Origin: an uncultured Saprospiraceae bacterium
Lineage (GTDB): Bacteria > Bacteroidota > Bacteroidia > Chitinophagales > Saprospiraceae
Direction: 5' to 3'
Assembly: GCA_937139495.1 (NCBI GenBank)
Contig: CAKZQC010000014.1
Span: 124,001-188,000, forward strand
DNA length: 64,000 nt
In this document: positions 18,772 through 27,944 of the stretch, in pieces
Position numbering within the stretch: position 1 is the first letter of the stretch
How the letters are laid out: the number at the start of each line of letters is the position of its first letter
The notes under the pieces: model-generated
The model's database searches: none
What the model saw: only the letters and a program-made list of their open reading frames with translations
Told to the model about the DNA's origin: nothing
Program-made: the position numbers and the translations under genes

Positions 18772-18802
18772 TATTTTGTAGTATATAATTAACTAACAAG
18801 AA

Positions 18803-19225
18803 ATGTTACAGCCGAAAAAAACGAAGTATCGTAAGCAGCAGAAAGGGCGCGTGAAAGGTTTGGCTCACAAAGGTTCGAAAATATCTTTCGGAACTTTTGG
18901 AATCAAAACATTAGAAACAGCTTGGATAACAAGCCGTCAGATAGAAGCCGCACGTATTGCTATGACACGTTACATGAAACGTGAGGGTAAAGTGTGGATT
19001 CGCATATTCCCTGATAAACCTGTTACAAAGAAGCCTTTAGAGGTACGTATGGGTAAGGGTAAAGGTGGTTTGTCGCACTATGTTGCGACTATCAAGCCGG
19101 GTCGTGTTCTTTTTGAACTAGACGGTGTGCCTAGAGAAGTGGCAGAAGAAGCGTTGCGTTTAGCAGCTCAGAAACTACCTGTAAAAACTAAATTCGTGGT
19201 TCGTACAGACTATGTCGAAGCCTAA
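18803..19225 (+). CDS. rplP: 50S ribosomal protein L16
   Basis: The 140-residue protein starts [16 protein letters not shown]. It contains the conserved [22 protein letters not shown] loop, which lies near the A and P sites and carries the Arg often hydroxylated in other bacteria. Normal length. Confidence 0.99.
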   Translation: MLQPKKTKYRKQQKGRVKGLAHKGSKISFGTFGIKTLETAWITSRQIEAARIAMTRYMKREGKVWIRIFPDKPVTKKPLEVRMGKGKGGLSHYVATIKPGRVLFELDGVPREVAEEALRLAAQKLPVKTKFVVRTDYVEA

Positions 19226-19248
19226 CACACTTAAACTTATTTAGCAAG

Positions 19249-19503
19249 ATGACTAAATTGAAATTAGATGGCTTGAGTACTGAAGAGTTGAACAAAGAAT
19301 TGGAGACAGTTGAAAACCAACTACAAGATTTGAAGTTCAGCAATGCACTATCTACGCTTGAGAACACTACTGAAATAACAGTAGCAAGACGTAATATAGC
19401 ACGTATCAAAACGAAACTCAGAGCCCAAGAGCTAGAAGGATCTACTCAAAAGAGAGACAAGATTCAGACTAGAAGAAGGATAGCAAAAAAAATTAAAAAG
19501 TAA
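19249..19503 (+). CDS. rpmC: 50S ribosomal protein L29
   Basis: The 84-residue protein is slightly longer than the typical 63-70 because of a basic C-terminal tail (KRDKIQTRRRIAKKIKK). Core helices are recognisable: LDGLSTEELNKELE and NIARIKTKLRAQE. L29 sits beside L23 at the exit tunnel. Confidence 0.95.
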   Translation: MTKLKLDGLSTEELNKELETVENQLQDLKFSNALSTLENTTEITVARRNIARIKTKLRAQELEGSTQKRDKIQTRRRIAKKIKK

Positions 19504-19521
19504 TTAAAATCAATTTCCGCA

Positions 19522-19785
19522 ATGGAAGGAGTAAAAAGAAACCTACGTAAACAACGTACGGGCATAGTTACTAGTAATAAAATGGATAAAACCGTTACGG
19601 TCTCAATCGAACGTAAGGTGAAACACCCAATTTATGGCAAAACCGTGAAGAAATCTAAGAAATTTCTAGCTCACGATGATACCAATACTTGTAACATAGG
19701 AGACGTAGTACGCATCATGGAAACAAGACCATTGAGCAAACGCAAACGTTGGAGATTAGTAGAAATTATAGAACGTGCCAAATAA
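19522..19785 (+). CDS. rpsQ: 30S ribosomal protein S17
   Basis: The 87-residue protein has [25 protein letters not shown] at positions 9-33 in recognisable S17 form, [14 protein letters not shown] and [18 protein letters not shown]. It binds the 5' domain of 16S rRNA. Normal size and position after rpmC. Confidence 0.98.
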   Translation: MEGVKRNLRKQRTGIVTSNKMDKTVTVSIERKVKHPIYGKTVKKSKKFLAHDDTNTCNIGDVVRIMETRPLSKRKRWRLVEIIERAK

Positions 19786-19797
19786 TACAATTTAATC

Positions 19798-20163
19798 ATG
19801 ATACAACAAGAAAGTAGATTAAGAGTTGCGGACAATTCTGGAGCAAAAGAAGTACTTTGTATAAAAGTATTAGGCGGTTCTAAAAGACGTTACGCATCGA
19901 TTGGGGATATTATAGTAGTTACTGTCAAAGATGCTTCCCCTGGAGGTATCAAGAAAGGAACTGTTTCTAAAGCAGTGATCGTCAGAACCAAAAAAGAAAT
20001 TCGTAGAAAAGATGGGTCTTACATCAGATTTGATGATAATGCAGTAGTATTATTGAGCGCTAGTGAAGAGCCTCGTGGTACTCGTATTTTTGGACCTGTT
20101 GCTCGTGAATTACGTGAGCGTGATTTTATGAGAATTGTTTCATTAGCACCAGAAGTACTATAA
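19798..20163 (+). CDS. rplN: 50S ribosomal protein L14
   Basis: The 121-residue protein starts [19 protein letters not shown]. Further conserved segments are [15 protein letters not shown] and [14 protein letters not shown]. It forms an intersubunit bridge. Spacing to rplX is 6 bp. Confidence 0.99.
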   Translation: MIQQESRLRVADNSGAKEVLCIKVLGGSKRRYASIGDIIVVTVKDASPGGIKKGTVSKAVIVRTKKEIRRKDGSYIRFDDNAVVLLSASEEPRGTRIFGPVARELRERDFMRIVSLAPEVL

Positions 20164-20169
20164 ATCAAC

Positions 20170-20496
20170 ATGAACAAGAACAACAAAAAGACGAAAAGTC
20201 ATATCAAAAAAGGCGATACTGTCGTAGTTTTGTCTGGAGATAGCAAAGGAGAGCAAGGGGTAGTACAAAAAATAATTACCGCTGAATACCGTGCTATTGT
20301 AGAAGGAGTTAACTTAGTGAAACGCCATGTACGTCCTACTGCCGAGCAGCCAGGAGGTATCAACCAAAAAGAAGCGTCTATCCATATTTCTAATTTGATG
20401 CTAGTTGATGCCGATGGGCAAGCTACTAGAATCAAGAAAGGAAAAGAAGATGGCAAGTCGGTTCGTATTTCTAAGAAAACAGGAAATAAAATATAG
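20170..20496 (+). CDS. rplX: 50S ribosomal protein L24
   Basis: The 108-residue protein has a KOW motif ([20 protein letters not shown], residues about 13-32), then [15 protein letters not shown]24 initiates 50S assembly. Normal length, with a Lys-rich tail. The rplE ATG follows one base after the stop. Confidence 0.98.
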   Translation: MNKNNKKTKSHIKKGDTVVVLSGDSKGEQGVVQKIITAEYRAIVEGVNLVKRHVRPTAEQPGGINQKEASIHISNLMLVDADGQATRIKKGKEDGKSVRISKKTGNKI

Positions 20497-20497
20497 A

Positions 20498-21061
20498 ATG
20501 AGCTATCAACCAAGGTTAAAAACAAAGTACAGAGAGGAGCTTGTCCAGAAAATGATGGACAAATTTAAATACTCTTCTGTTATGCAAGTTCCAAAGTTGA
20601 CTAAAATTTGTGTCAACCAAGGGGTAGGACTAGCAACATCGGACAAGAAAATGGTCGATACTGCTGTTCAGGAATTAAGTATGATTACTGGTCAAAAAGC
20701 AGTGAAAACTATAGCAAAAAAATCTATCTCTAACTTTAAATTGAGAGAAGGTATGCCAATCGGTGCTAGAGTAACACTACGTCAGAATACCATGTATGAC
20801 TTTTTGGATCGTTTAGTATCTATTGCACTACCTCGTGTACGTGACTTTAGAGGTATCAACGACAAAAGTTTTGATGGTAGAGGCAATTACACTTTAGGTG
20901 TGACTGAACAAATCATTTTCCCTGAAATTGATTTGGATAAAATTCCTCGTATTACTGGTATGGATATTACTTTCGTAACGACTGCCAAAACAGATGAAGA
21001 AGCTCTAGAATTATTGAAATTATTGGGCTTACCTTTCAAAAACCAGATAACACAAAAGTAA
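20498..21061 (+). CDS. rplE: 50S ribosomal protein L5
   Basis: The start ATG at 20498 gives [15 protein letters not shown] and 187 residues. A longer frame opening inside rplX was rejected because L5 conservation begins here. Core segments: [48 protein letters not shown]. It binds 5S rRNA and tRNA in the P site. Confidence 0.98.
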   Translation: MSYQPRLKTKYREELVQKMMDKFKYSSVMQVPKLTKICVNQGVGLATSDKKMVDTAVQELSMITGQKAVKTIAKKSISNFKLREGMPIGARVTLRQNTMYDFLDRLVSIALPRVRDFRGINDKSFDGRGNYTLGVTEQIIFPEIDLDKIPRITGMDITFVTTAKTDEEALELLKLLGLPFKNQITQK

Positions 21062-21062
21062 A

Positions 21063-21332
21063 ATGGCCAGAAAAGCAGTTATAGCAAGAGAAAAGAAAAG
21101 AGAAAGACTAGTAGCAAAATATGCTGACCTACGTGCTGAATTGAAAGCAAAAGGTGATTATGATGCACTAGACAAATTGCCTAAAAATTCTTCTAAAGTT
21201 AGACTACATAACCGTTGTCAACTAACAGGAAGACCTAAAGGGTATATGCGTCACTTCGGTGTCTCTCGTGTTACTTTCAGAGAAATGGCCCTAAAGGGTG
21301 TTATTCCTGGAATTACCAAAGCAAGTTGGTAA
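21063..21332 (+). CDS. rpsN: 30S ribosomal protein S14, zinc-independent form
   Basis: The 89-residue protein has the standard end [19 protein letters not shown]. It has a single Cys and lacks the paired CxxC motifs of zinc-binding S14. The start is 1 bp after rplE. Confidence 0.98.
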   Translation: MARKAVIAREKKRERLVAKYADLRAELKAKGDYDALDKLPKNSSKVRLHNRCQLTGRPKGYMRHFGVSRVTFREMALKGVIPGITKASW

Positions 21333-21342
21333 AGACCTGAAT

Positions 21343-21416
21343 TGTGCATACTATGTATGCACATTCCAGTTAATATAAATATAAAGAACCTCTAAAAGAG
21401 GGGTTTGTTTTTTGAA
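21343..21416 (+). terminator. double hairpin with T tract between rpsN and rpsH
   Basis: A perfect 9-bp stem (21343-21351 with 21355-21363) is followed by a second shorter hairpin (21387-21405) and a T-rich tract. The rpsN-rpsH gap is 151 bp, unusual in this operon. It may be an internal terminator or attenuator in the spc genes; a further weak stem lies near 21434-21466. Confidence 0.55.
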
Positions 21417-21483
21417 ATTTTTTATTTTTGAATCAGTGGCTACATCTTTCTCCGAGATAATAGTCACGATTAAAATGTATAGT

Positions 21484-21888
21484 ATGGCACTTACAGATCC
21501 TATTGCGGATTATTTAACACGTATCCGTAATGCTCAGATGGCTGGACACCGTATGGTAGAAATTCCAGCATCCAATCTGAAAAAAAGAATAACTGAAATC
21601 CTTTATAATCAAGGATATATTCTTAAGTACAAATTTAATGAAACTGCCAACAAGCAAGGTGCTATCATGATAGCATTGAAGTATGATAAGGAATCTAAAA
21701 AACCTGTCATTCAGAAGCTAACGAGAGTTTCAAGACCTGGTTTGAGACAATATGTAAAGTCTACAGAACTACCAAGTGTAATCAATGGCTTAGGAACAGC
21801 TGTTATCTCTACTTCTAAAGGAGTAGTAACAGAAAAAACAGCTAGAAAAGAAAATGTTGGTGGAGAAGTACTTTTCTACATCTACTAA
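21484..21888 (+). CDS. rpsH: 30S ribosomal protein S8
   Basis: The true start is the ATG at 21484 (MALTDPIADYLTRIRNAQMAG), giving 134 residues. The upstream in-frame stretch has no S8 similarity. The C-terminal hallmark STSKGVVTEKTARKENVGGE is present. S8 binds 16S rRNA and is the spc-operon autoregulator in enterobacteria; whether that holds here is unknown. Confidence 0.98.
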   Translation: MALTDPIADYLTRIRNAQMAGHRMVEIPASNLKKRITEILYNQGYILKYKFNETANKQGAIMIALKYDKESKKPVIQKLTRVSRPGLRQYVKSTELPSVINGLGTAVISTSKGVVTEKTARKENVGGEVLFYIY

Positions 21889-21949
21889 GATTACAATAGT
21901 AGATTTTTAAGTACACATTCAATTCAGTAGATTTTAAAAAATAAAAATA

Positions 21950-22504
21950 ATGTCAAGAATAGGTAAAAATCCTGTTGATATAACCAGTGGTGTAACAGTC
22001 ACTGTTGACAAAAACGTGGTGACCGTCAAAGGACCAAAAGGTGAATTACAACAAATCATCAACTCCGACGGAATCTCTGTGAAAGTAGAGGAAAGCCAAG
22101 TAGTAGTCGAAAGAGCAACAGAACAAAAGCGTCATAAAGCTATGCACGGCTTGTATCGTCAGTTGATTAGAAACATGATACAAGGTGTCACTGAAGGATA
22201 TGTTATCGAACTAGAACTACACGGTGTAGGTTATCGTGCTAATAACACTGGTCAACTATTAGAATTGCAACTAGGGTATTCTCACCCAGTTATGTTCTAC
22301 GTGCCAGAGGAAGTTAAGGTAGAAACTAAGATGGATAAGGGTAAAGCTCCTGCTATCATCTTAACTAGTAACGATAAGCAATTGGTTGGTCAAATAGCCG
22401 CTAAAATTCGTGCTTTCCGTAAAACTGAGCCATATAAAGGTAAAGGTGTCCGATTCAAAGGAGAGGAAGTGAGAAGAAAAGCAGGTAAAACAGCCGCTAA
22501 ATAG
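21950..22504 (+). CDS. rplF: 50S ribosomal protein L6
   Basis: The 184-residue protein starts MSRIGKNPVDI and shows VTVKGPKGEL, the two-fold L6 domain repeat and the C-terminal KTEPYKGKGVRFKGEEVRRKAGKT. Normal length and position. Confidence 0.99.
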   Translation: MSRIGKNPVDITSGVTVTVDKNVVTVKGPKGELQQIINSDGISVKVEESQVVVERATEQKRHKAMHGLYRQLIRNMIQGVTEGYVIELELHGVGYRANNTGQLLELQLGYSHPVMFYVPEEVKVETKMDKGKAPAIILTSNDKQLVGQIAAKIRAFRKTEPYKGKGVRFKGEEVRRKAGKTAAK

Positions 22505-22544
22505 TAGATAATAATTTCTTCAAAAGATATATTATACAATAATC

Positions 22545-22913
22545 ATGGGATCTAAAACAATATCTCGTCGTAGAAAGATTCAAAGACGAGTCAGAAAGAA
22601 AATAAAAGGTACCGCCACTAGACCTAGACTAAGTGTATTCAGAAGTAACAAAGGTGTTTATGCACAAGTTATTGATGATAACGCTGGTTCAACACTGGCA
22701 GCTGCTTCTTATAAAGAAGTACAAGGTGCTACTAGAATGGAAGTAGCAACAGCATTGGGACGTCTCATTGGAGAGCGTGCTATCGCAGCAGGAATTAATA
22801 ATGTTGTCTTTGATAGAAGTGGCTATCTATATCACGGACGTATCAAGGCTTTGGCTGATGGTGCACGTGGTGAGAAAAAAGAAGACGGAACCAACGAATT
22901 GCTACAATTCTAA
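22545..22913 (+). CDS. rplR: 50S ribosomal protein L18
   Basis: The 122-residue protein contains [20 protein letters not shown] and [21 protein letters not shown]. It binds 5S rRNA together with L5. The last residues ([13 protein letters not shown]) are typical of the phylum. Confidence 0.98.
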   Translation: MGSKTISRRRKIQRRVRKKIKGTATRPRLSVFRSNKGVYAQVIDDNAGSTLAAASYKEVQGATRMEVATALGRLIGERAIAAGINNVVFDRSGYLYHGRIKALADGARGEKKEDGTNELLQF

Positions 22914-22924
22914 ATCTGAATAAA

Positions 22925-23443
22925 ATGGCTAAGAAGAAAAATAATAGAGTAAAATCTGCCGAAAGTGATCTAAAAGAAAAATTAGTAACACTTAATCGTG
23001 TAGCTAAGGTTACTAAGGGTGGACGTACGTTTAGTTTTGCAGCAATTGTAGTTGTAGGTGATGGTAATGGTACCGTTGGACATGGTCTAGGTAAAGCTCG
23101 TGAGGTAGCAAGTGCTATCACTAAAGCAGTAGATGATGCCAAGAAAAGCCTTATCAAAGTTCCAATTTATAACGGAACTATCCCACATGCACAGCATGGT
23201 AGATACGGCGCAGGTAGAATATTTATCAAGCCTGCAGCTGATGGTACTGGTGTTATCGCTGGTGGTGCAATGCGTGCCGTATTGGAGGTAGCTGGTGTAC
23301 ACAATGTATTGGCTAAATCAATTGGTACTTCTAACCCACACAACGTGGTAAAAGCAACAATTGATGCACTAAGCAAATTGCGTTCTCCTATAGAAGTCGC
23401 TCGTATGAGAGGTATCTCTATGGATCAGGTTTTTAATGGATAA
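22925..23443 (+). CDS. rpsE: 30S ribosomal protein S5
   Basis: The 172-residue protein has the S5 N-terminal double-stranded RNA-binding region ([20 protein letters not shown] is conserved), the [14 protein letters not shown] loop and the C-terminal [16 protein letters not shown]. It contributes to decoding accuracy. Confidence 0.99.
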   Translation: MAKKKNNRVKSAESDLKEKLVTLNRVAKVTKGGRTFSFAAIVVVGDGNGTVGHGLGKAREVASAITKAVDDAKKSLIKVPIYNGTIPHAQHGRYGAGRIFIKPAADGTGVIAGGAMRAVLEVAGVHNVLAKSIGTSNPHNVVKATIDALSKLRSPIEVARMRGISMDQVFNG

Positions 23444-23461
23444 TCTTTAAAAGAATTAAAA

Positions 23462-23638
23462 ATGGCTAAGATCAAACTTACTCAAGTAAAGAGTATCATT
23501 GACCGTCCAAAGCGTCAAAAGGCAACTATGTACGCATTAGGACTTCGTAAAATGAACCAAACAGTAGAACTAGAGTCTAATCCTCAAATTTTGGGCATGG
23601 TAGCTAAAATACAGCACCTTGTTAGAATTGAAGACTAA
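23462..23638 (+). CDS. rpmD: 50S ribosomal protein L30
   Basis: A 58-codon frame translated by hand begins MAKIKLTQVKSIIDRPKRQK, contains ALGLRKMNQTVEL and ends QHLVRIED. This is a standard bacterial L30. It lies 18 bp after rpsE and before rplO, its normal position. Confidence 0.97.
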   Translation: MAKIKLTQVKSIIDRPKRQKATMYALGLRKMNQTVELESNPQILGMVAKIQHLVRIED

Positions 23639-23711
23639 TAACTCCCTGTTCTCCTTATTCCAAAAAATTGACTCATTTCTTTAGGAAATGGACTATAAAT
23701 AGTTTTTCAAA

Positions 23712-24392
23712 ATGAAACTACATAACTTAAAACCAGCATCGGGTTCTACCAAAAATAGAAAACGTATTGCTAGAGGTGTAGGTGCTGGCTCAGGCCGTAC
23801 CGCTACTCGTGGTCACAAAGGAGCTAAATCTCGTTCTGGATATTCTAGTAAAAGAGCATTCGAAGGTGGACAAATGCCGCTACAGATGCGTATCCCTAAA
23901 AGAGGGTTCAAGAATACACACCGTAGATACAAAACTTCTAGACCAAACGATTTCAAAGCTGTTAGTTTAGAGCAATTGGAATACTTCGCTTCTACACACA
24001 ACTTGAGCGAAATCACTCCAGCGACTCTTAATGATTCAGGATCGGTAACAGCATCTTACAAAGTATTGGGCGGACACAAGTTTGACCGTGCTATCGACGT
24101 AACTGCTCATAGATTCTCTGCTTCTGCTAAGAAAGCAATCACAGAAGCGGGTGGAAAAGCTTTTATCGCTTTTTCTTTGAATACCCTACAAGGTATTGCA
24201 GATGCAGCAGGTACAGATAAGATTGACCTAACACTAGTACGCAAGTACTTTAGCTATGTTGGAGAAGATGATCTTATCCATGTTACTGTTGATGGAGATA
24301 TATCTCAGAAGCTTACTTTGGAAGTAAATAAAATATCTGATGAAGCAAAAAGTTTAGTAGAGTCTCGTGGAGGTTCTGTTTCACTAGTATAA
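23712..24392 (+). CDS. rplO: 50S ribosomal protein L15 with duplicated C-terminal half
   Basis: L15 is 226 residues here; most bacterial L15 proteins are about 145-150. The N-terminal rRNA-binding part is normal (RGHKGAKSRSG, RAFEGGQMPLQMRIPKRGF). Residues 85-153 form the usual C-terminal domain (SLEQLEYFA ... KVLGGHKFDRAIDV ... SASAKKAITEAGGKA). Residues 155-226 repeat the same pattern (SLNTLQGIADA ... VTVDGDISQKLTLEV ... SDEAKSLVESRGG). The second copy is diverged at protein and DNA level, so the duplication is old. A perfect hairpin follows the stop codon. Confidence 0.95.
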   Translation: MKLHNLKPASGSTKNRKRIARGVGAGSGRTATRGHKGAKSRSGYSSKRAFEGGQMPLQMRIPKRGFKNTHRRYKTSRPNDFKAVSLEQLEYFASTHNLSEITPATLNDSGSVTASYKVLGGHKFDRAIDVTAHRFSASAKKAITEAGGKAFIAFSLNTLQGIADAAGTDKIDLTLVRKYFSYVGEDDLIHVTVDGDISQKLTLEVNKISDEAKSLVESRGGSVSLV

Positions 24393-24398
24393 TTTATT

Positions 24399-24435
24399 AT
24401 AAGAATGGAAAAGTACTGTACTTTTCCATTCTTAT
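24399..24435 (+). terminator. perfect hairpin between rplO and secY
   Basis: A 17-bp perfect stem (24399-24415 with 24419-24435) with a 3-nt loop lies 7 bp after the rplO stop. The right arm is T/C-rich but no clean T tract follows. It may be a partial terminator or an RNA processing or stability element controlling secY relative to the r-protein genes. Confidence 0.6.
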
Positions 24436-24472
24436 TCTATAGCTTTATCTCCCAAAAATATATTTAAGTATA

Positions 24473-25825
24473 ATGAAAAGTTTTATACAAAAAATCAACG
24501 AGATTTACTCGGTCGAACCATTGAGAAACAGAATCCTTCTTACATTAGGATTTCTGGCTATTTATCGTTTGGGGAGTTTTATCATTTTACCTGGTATTAA
24601 TACAGACGCACTCAAAGCAGCCCTTGGTGGTAGCTCTGATGCTAGTTTATTGACCATGTTAAACACTTTTACAGGTGGTGCATTCTTCTCCGCAGCAGTT
24701 TTTGCTTTGGGAATTATGCCGTATATCTCTGCTTCGATTATTGTTCAACTACTCGGGTTTGCAGTTCCTTATTTCCAGAAATTACAACAAGACGGAGAAA
24801 ACGGACAGCGTAAGTTAAATCAGATTACTAGAACAATTACGATTGCAATTACAGTGGTACAAGGTTCTACCTATTTAACTTTTTTGAGTAGTTATCCAGG
24901 TGTTATTTTATCTACAATTCCTGCTACTGTTTTCTGGTTAGCTAATATTATTATCTTAACCGCTGGTACTGTATTTTGTATGTGGCTAGGAGAGCGTATT
25001 ACTGACAAAGGTGTTGGAAATGGTATTTCAATATTGATTACAGCAGGCATTATTGCAGCTTTACCAGCTGCGTTTGTTCAAGAATTTAATATCAAATTAG
25101 AGTCTCAAGGTGGTTTGTTTTTATTCATTTTGGAGATGGCTTTGTTTGTAGGTGTAGTAATGCTTTCAGTAGCTTTGGTACAGGCTGTTCGCAAAATCAA
25201 GATTCAGTTTACTAAGCACATGCTAGGTAGAAGTAACTTGAGTGGACTTGCTGGCGAAAGAGATTATTTGCCTATCAAATTGAATGCTGCTGGTGTAATG
25301 CCTATTATCTTCGCTCAGGCGTTGATGTTTGTACCTGGTGCTATTGCACAGGGTGTAGGTAGCGAAAACGCATTTTGGGCTAAGTTAGCAGACTTTACTT
25401 CTGTTCCTTACAATGTTGTTTTCTTCTTGTTGGTAGTAATCTTTACGTATGTTTATACTGCTTTGATTATTAATCCGCAGCAGTATGCAGATCACTTGAA
25501 AAGACAAAACGCATTTATTCCGAATGTACAACAAGGTGCAGACACGGCAGAGTATATAGATGAAGTAACTACTAGAGTAACATTGCCTGGTGCAATCGCT
25601 TTAGGTTTTATCTCTATCTTGCCAGGTATAGCAGCGGCTACTATTATAACAAATAACACTTCTTTTGCTATTTTTTATGGTGGTACTTCATTGCTGATAT
25701 TAGTAGCGGTAGTACTAGATACCATTCAGCAAATTGATAGTCATTTGTCTATGCACGGTTATGATAACACAGCTACTCAAAATGATAGAGTTCGTAGAAA
25801 AACTACAGACGATGTATTAGAGTAG
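24473..25825 (+). CDS. secY: preprotein translocase subunit SecY
   Basis: The 450-residue channel subunit of the Sec translocon has ten predicted membrane helices. Recognisable are RILLTLGFLAIYRLGSFI (helix 1), GIMPYISASIIVQLLG, the GERITDKGVGNGISILI region and the conserved LNAAGVMPIIFAQAL. The cytoplasmic tail after helix 10 is longer than in E. coli and charged (NDRVRRKTTDDVLE at the end). Confidence 0.99.
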   Translation: MKSFIQKINEIYSVEPLRNRILLTLGFLAIYRLGSFIILPGINTDALKAALGGSSDASLLTMLNTFTGGAFFSAAVFALGIMPYISASIIVQLLGFAVPYFQKLQQDGENGQRKLNQITRTITIAITVVQGSTYLTFLSSYPGVILSTIPATVFWLANIIILTAGTVFCMWLGERITDKGVGNGISILITAGIIAALPAAFVQEFNIKLESQGGLFLFILEMALFVGVVMLSVALVQAVRKIKIQFTKHMLGRSNLSGLAGERDYLPIKLNAAGVMPIIFAQALMFVPGAIAQGVGSENAFWAKLADFTSVPYNVVFFLLVVIFTYVYTALIINPQQYADHLKRQNAFIPNVQQGADTAEYIDEVTTRVTLPGAIALGFISILPGIAAATIITNNTSFAIFYGGTSLLILVAVVLDTIQQIDSHLSMHGYDNTATQNDRVRRKTTDDVLE

Positions 25826-25920
25826 AGCTGTTAAGTAATCATACTCATTTATTAATAAAGCAATAAATATTAGACTTTTTAAAATAAAATTTGGATATTT
25901 GCAGTCCGAAATTTCTATCT

Positions 25921-26139
25921 ATGGCTAAACAAGAATTAATCCGTCAAGACGGAACTATTACTGAAGCATTGTCGAATGCAATGTTTCGAGTACAGTTAGA
26001 AAACGAGCATATTATTATCGCTACTATTTCTGGAAAAATGAGAATGAATTATATTAGAATTCTTCCAGGTGATAAAGTGGCTGTAGAAATGTCGCCATAC
26101 GACTTGACTAGAGGACGAATAATTTATCGATACAAATAA
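25921..26139 (+). CDS. infA: translation initiation factor IF-1
   Basis: The 72-residue OB-fold protein starts [20 protein letters not shown]. The in-frame ATG ten codons earlier was rejected because it would add a non-conserved extension. The end [21 protein letters not shown] is canonical. A GATATTTG box at 25894-25901 could be a weak -7 element, giving a very short leader. Confidence 0.98.
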   Translation: MAKQELIRQDGTITEALSNAMFRVQLENEHIIIATISGKMRMNYIRILPGDKVAVEMSPYDLTRGRIIYRYK

Positions 26140-26155
26140 ACAAGTATTTCATATC

Positions 26156-26272
26156 ATGAAAGTAAGACCATCAATCAAGAAGCGTTCTGTAGATTGCAAA
26201 ATCGTACGCAGAAAAGGTAAATTGTATATTATCAACAAAAAAAATCCTAAGTTCAAGCAACGTCAGGGATAA
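26156..26272 (+). CDS. rpmJ: 50S ribosomal protein L36, zinc-free form
   Basis: A 38-codon frame read by hand: [20 protein letters not shown], then [16 protein letters not shown]. Only one Cys remains and the final His ligand is Phe, so the zinc site of the classic form is lost. It lies between infA and rpsM, its normal place. Confidence 0.97.
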   Translation: MKVRPSIKKRSVDCKIVRRKGKLYIINKKNPKFKQRQG

Positions 26273-26297
26273 TTCAAAGTAAATTCAATAAAATATT

Positions 26298-26675
26298 ATG
26301 GCTCGTATTGCAGGGGTAGATTTACCCAAAAATAAGAGAGGTGTAATTGGTTTGACATATATCTTTGGTATCGGCTCAACATCTGCTAAGCAAATATTGG
26401 CAAAAGCAAGTATTGACGAAAGTACAAAAGTTAAAGATTGGTCAGATAATAACATCAAGGAAATTCGCCAGATCTTAGGCGATGATTTCAAAGTAGAAGG
26501 TGAGTTGCGTTCAGAAGTACAACTTAACATCAAACGTCTCATGGACATTGCTTGTTATAGAGGTCTTCGTCACAGAAGAGGTTTACCTCTACGTGGACAA
26601 CGTACACAAACTAACGCTCGTACTCGTAAAGGGAAGCGTAAAACTGTTGCTAACAAAAAGAAAGCAACTAAATAA
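26298..26675 (+). CDS. rpsM: 30S ribosomal protein S13
   Basis: The 125-residue protein starts [19 protein letters not shown], has the helix-hairpin-helix region [13 protein letters not shown] and the C-terminal [20 protein letters not shown]. It contacts the P-site tRNA and the 50S subunit. Confidence 0.99.
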   Translation: MARIAGVDLPKNKRGVIGLTYIFGIGSTSAKQILAKASIDESTKVKDWSDNNIKEIRQILGDDFKVEGELRSEVQLNIKRLMDIACYRGLRHRRGLPLRGQRTQTNARTRKGKRKTVANKKKATK

Positions 26676-26710
26676 CATTATATCAACCAGTTCAACATGG
26701 TATTTTAACT

Positions 26711-27097
26711 ATGGCAAAGGCAAAGAAAGTAAAAAAGAAGAACGTAAAGGTAGAAGCAAGAGGAGAGGCGCATATCCATGCATCTTTCAACAATATCATC
26801 GTTACGATGACCAATGCTTCTGGACAAGCTATTTCTTGGGGATCTGCGGGTAAAGCAGGTTTTAGAGGTTCTAAAAAGAATACACCATACGCTGCTCAAG
26901 TTGCTGCTACTGATGCAGCTAAAGAAGCTTACGATTGTGGTCTAAGAAATGTAGTCGTTTACGTGAAAGGACCTGGTGCAGGTAGAGAATCAGCAATTCG
27001 TGCAATCGATGCAGCTGGTATCAAAGTGATATCGATCAAAGATATGACGCCAGTACCTCACAACGGATGTCGTCCTCCTAAGAAACGTAGAGTTTAA
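26711..27097 (+). CDS. rpsK: 30S ribosomal protein S11
   Basis: The 128-residue protein contains [37 protein letters not shown] and the ending [18 protein letters not shown]. It lies in the 30S platform near the mRNA exit. Normal length. Confidence 0.99.
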   Translation: MAKAKKVKKKNVKVEARGEAHIHASFNNIIVTMTNASGQAISWGSAGKAGFRGSKKNTPYAAQVAATDAAKEAYDCGLRNVVVYVKGPGAGRESAIRAIDAAGIKVISIKDMTPVPHNGCRPPKKRRV

Positions 27098-27227
27098 TCA
27101 ACAAAATTATTAAGAATGGTAGTGATCTGTTAACGGCAGTTTCTTGAATTAGGCTACTATTCGAATTATCTGCAAATGCTTTTTGTATCTAAATAGAACA
27201 AAAAGAGTTGCTAAAACACAAAAAATA

Positions 27228-27842
27228 ATGGCAAGGTATACAGGGCCAAAAACTAAGAAAGCTAGAGCTTTCGCTGAGCCAATCTTTGGCTACGATAAGT
27301 CTTACGAAAAAAAGAAATATCCTCCAGGGCAACATGGTCCTTCGAGAAGACGTAAGCAAAAATCTGATTATGCTCTCCAACTTATGGAAAAGCAAAAAGC
27401 TAAATACACTTATGGTGTATTGGAGCGCCAGTTCCGCAGAATGTTTGAAAAAGCAAGCCGCAAAGGTGGTGTGACAGGTGAAAACTTGCTACAATTGCTT
27501 GAAGCTCGTCTAGATAACGTTGTTTATCGTTTAGGCATCGCTTCTTCTCGTAGAGCTGCTCGCCAATTGGTTTCGCACAAACACATTGCAGTGAATGGTG
27601 TCGTTACTAATATCCCTTCTTGTAGCTTGCGTCCAGGTGACGTAATCGAAGTAAGAGGAAAATCTCAAGGTCTATCTGTTATCAACGAATCTATTGCAAC
27701 TAACTCTAAGGAGGTACGCAAATATTCTTGGTTGGAATGGGAAGAAGGAAAAATGAGAGGTAAATTTATCGGAATTCCTACTAGAGATCAAATACCAGAA
27801 AATATCAACGAACAGTTGATTGTCGAGCTTTACTCTAAGTAA
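27228..27842 (+). CDS. rpsD: 30S ribosomal protein S4
   Basis: The start at 27228 gives [15 protein letters not shown] and 204 residues; the frame extends upstream but without conserved sequence. The S4 domain is visible: [35 protein letters not shown]4 nucleates 16S folding and autoregulates the alpha operon in other bacteria. The 130-bp gap before it has a weak possible stem-loop (about 27116-27164). Confidence 0.98.
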   Translation: MARYTGPKTKKARAFAEPIFGYDKSYEKKKYPPGQHGPSRRRKQKSDYALQLMEKQKAKYTYGVLERQFRRMFEKASRKGGVTGENLLQLLEARLDNVVYRLGIASSRRAARQLVSHKHIAVNGVVTNIPSCSLRPGDVIEVRGKSQGLSVINESIATNSKEVRKYSWLEWEEGKMRGKFIGIPTRDQIPENINEQLIVELYSK

Positions 27843-27866
27843 TCGCTTTATATAGAATATACATTG

Positions 27867-27897
27867 TTTTTAGGACTTCATATTGAAGTCCTAAAAA
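27867..27897 (+). terminator. perfect hairpin between rpsD and rpoA
   Basis: A 14-bp perfect stem (27867-27880 with 27884-27897) with a 3-nt loop and A/T ends lies 25 bp after rpsD. It is built like the hairpin after rplO. No full T tract follows, so partial termination or processing is possible. Confidence 0.6.
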
Positions 27898-27944
27898 CGT
27901 TTTAGTAATATAATTTTAACGCTCTCCTAGATATAATAATTCCT

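Noticed and set aside
20405..20497. longer start for rplE inside rplX
   Set aside because: L5 conservation begins at the ATG at 20498; the upstream part is out-of-frame rplX sequence.
21412..21483. longer start for rpsH
   Set aside because: The extension is A/T-rich, overlaps the hairpin region and has no S8 similarity.
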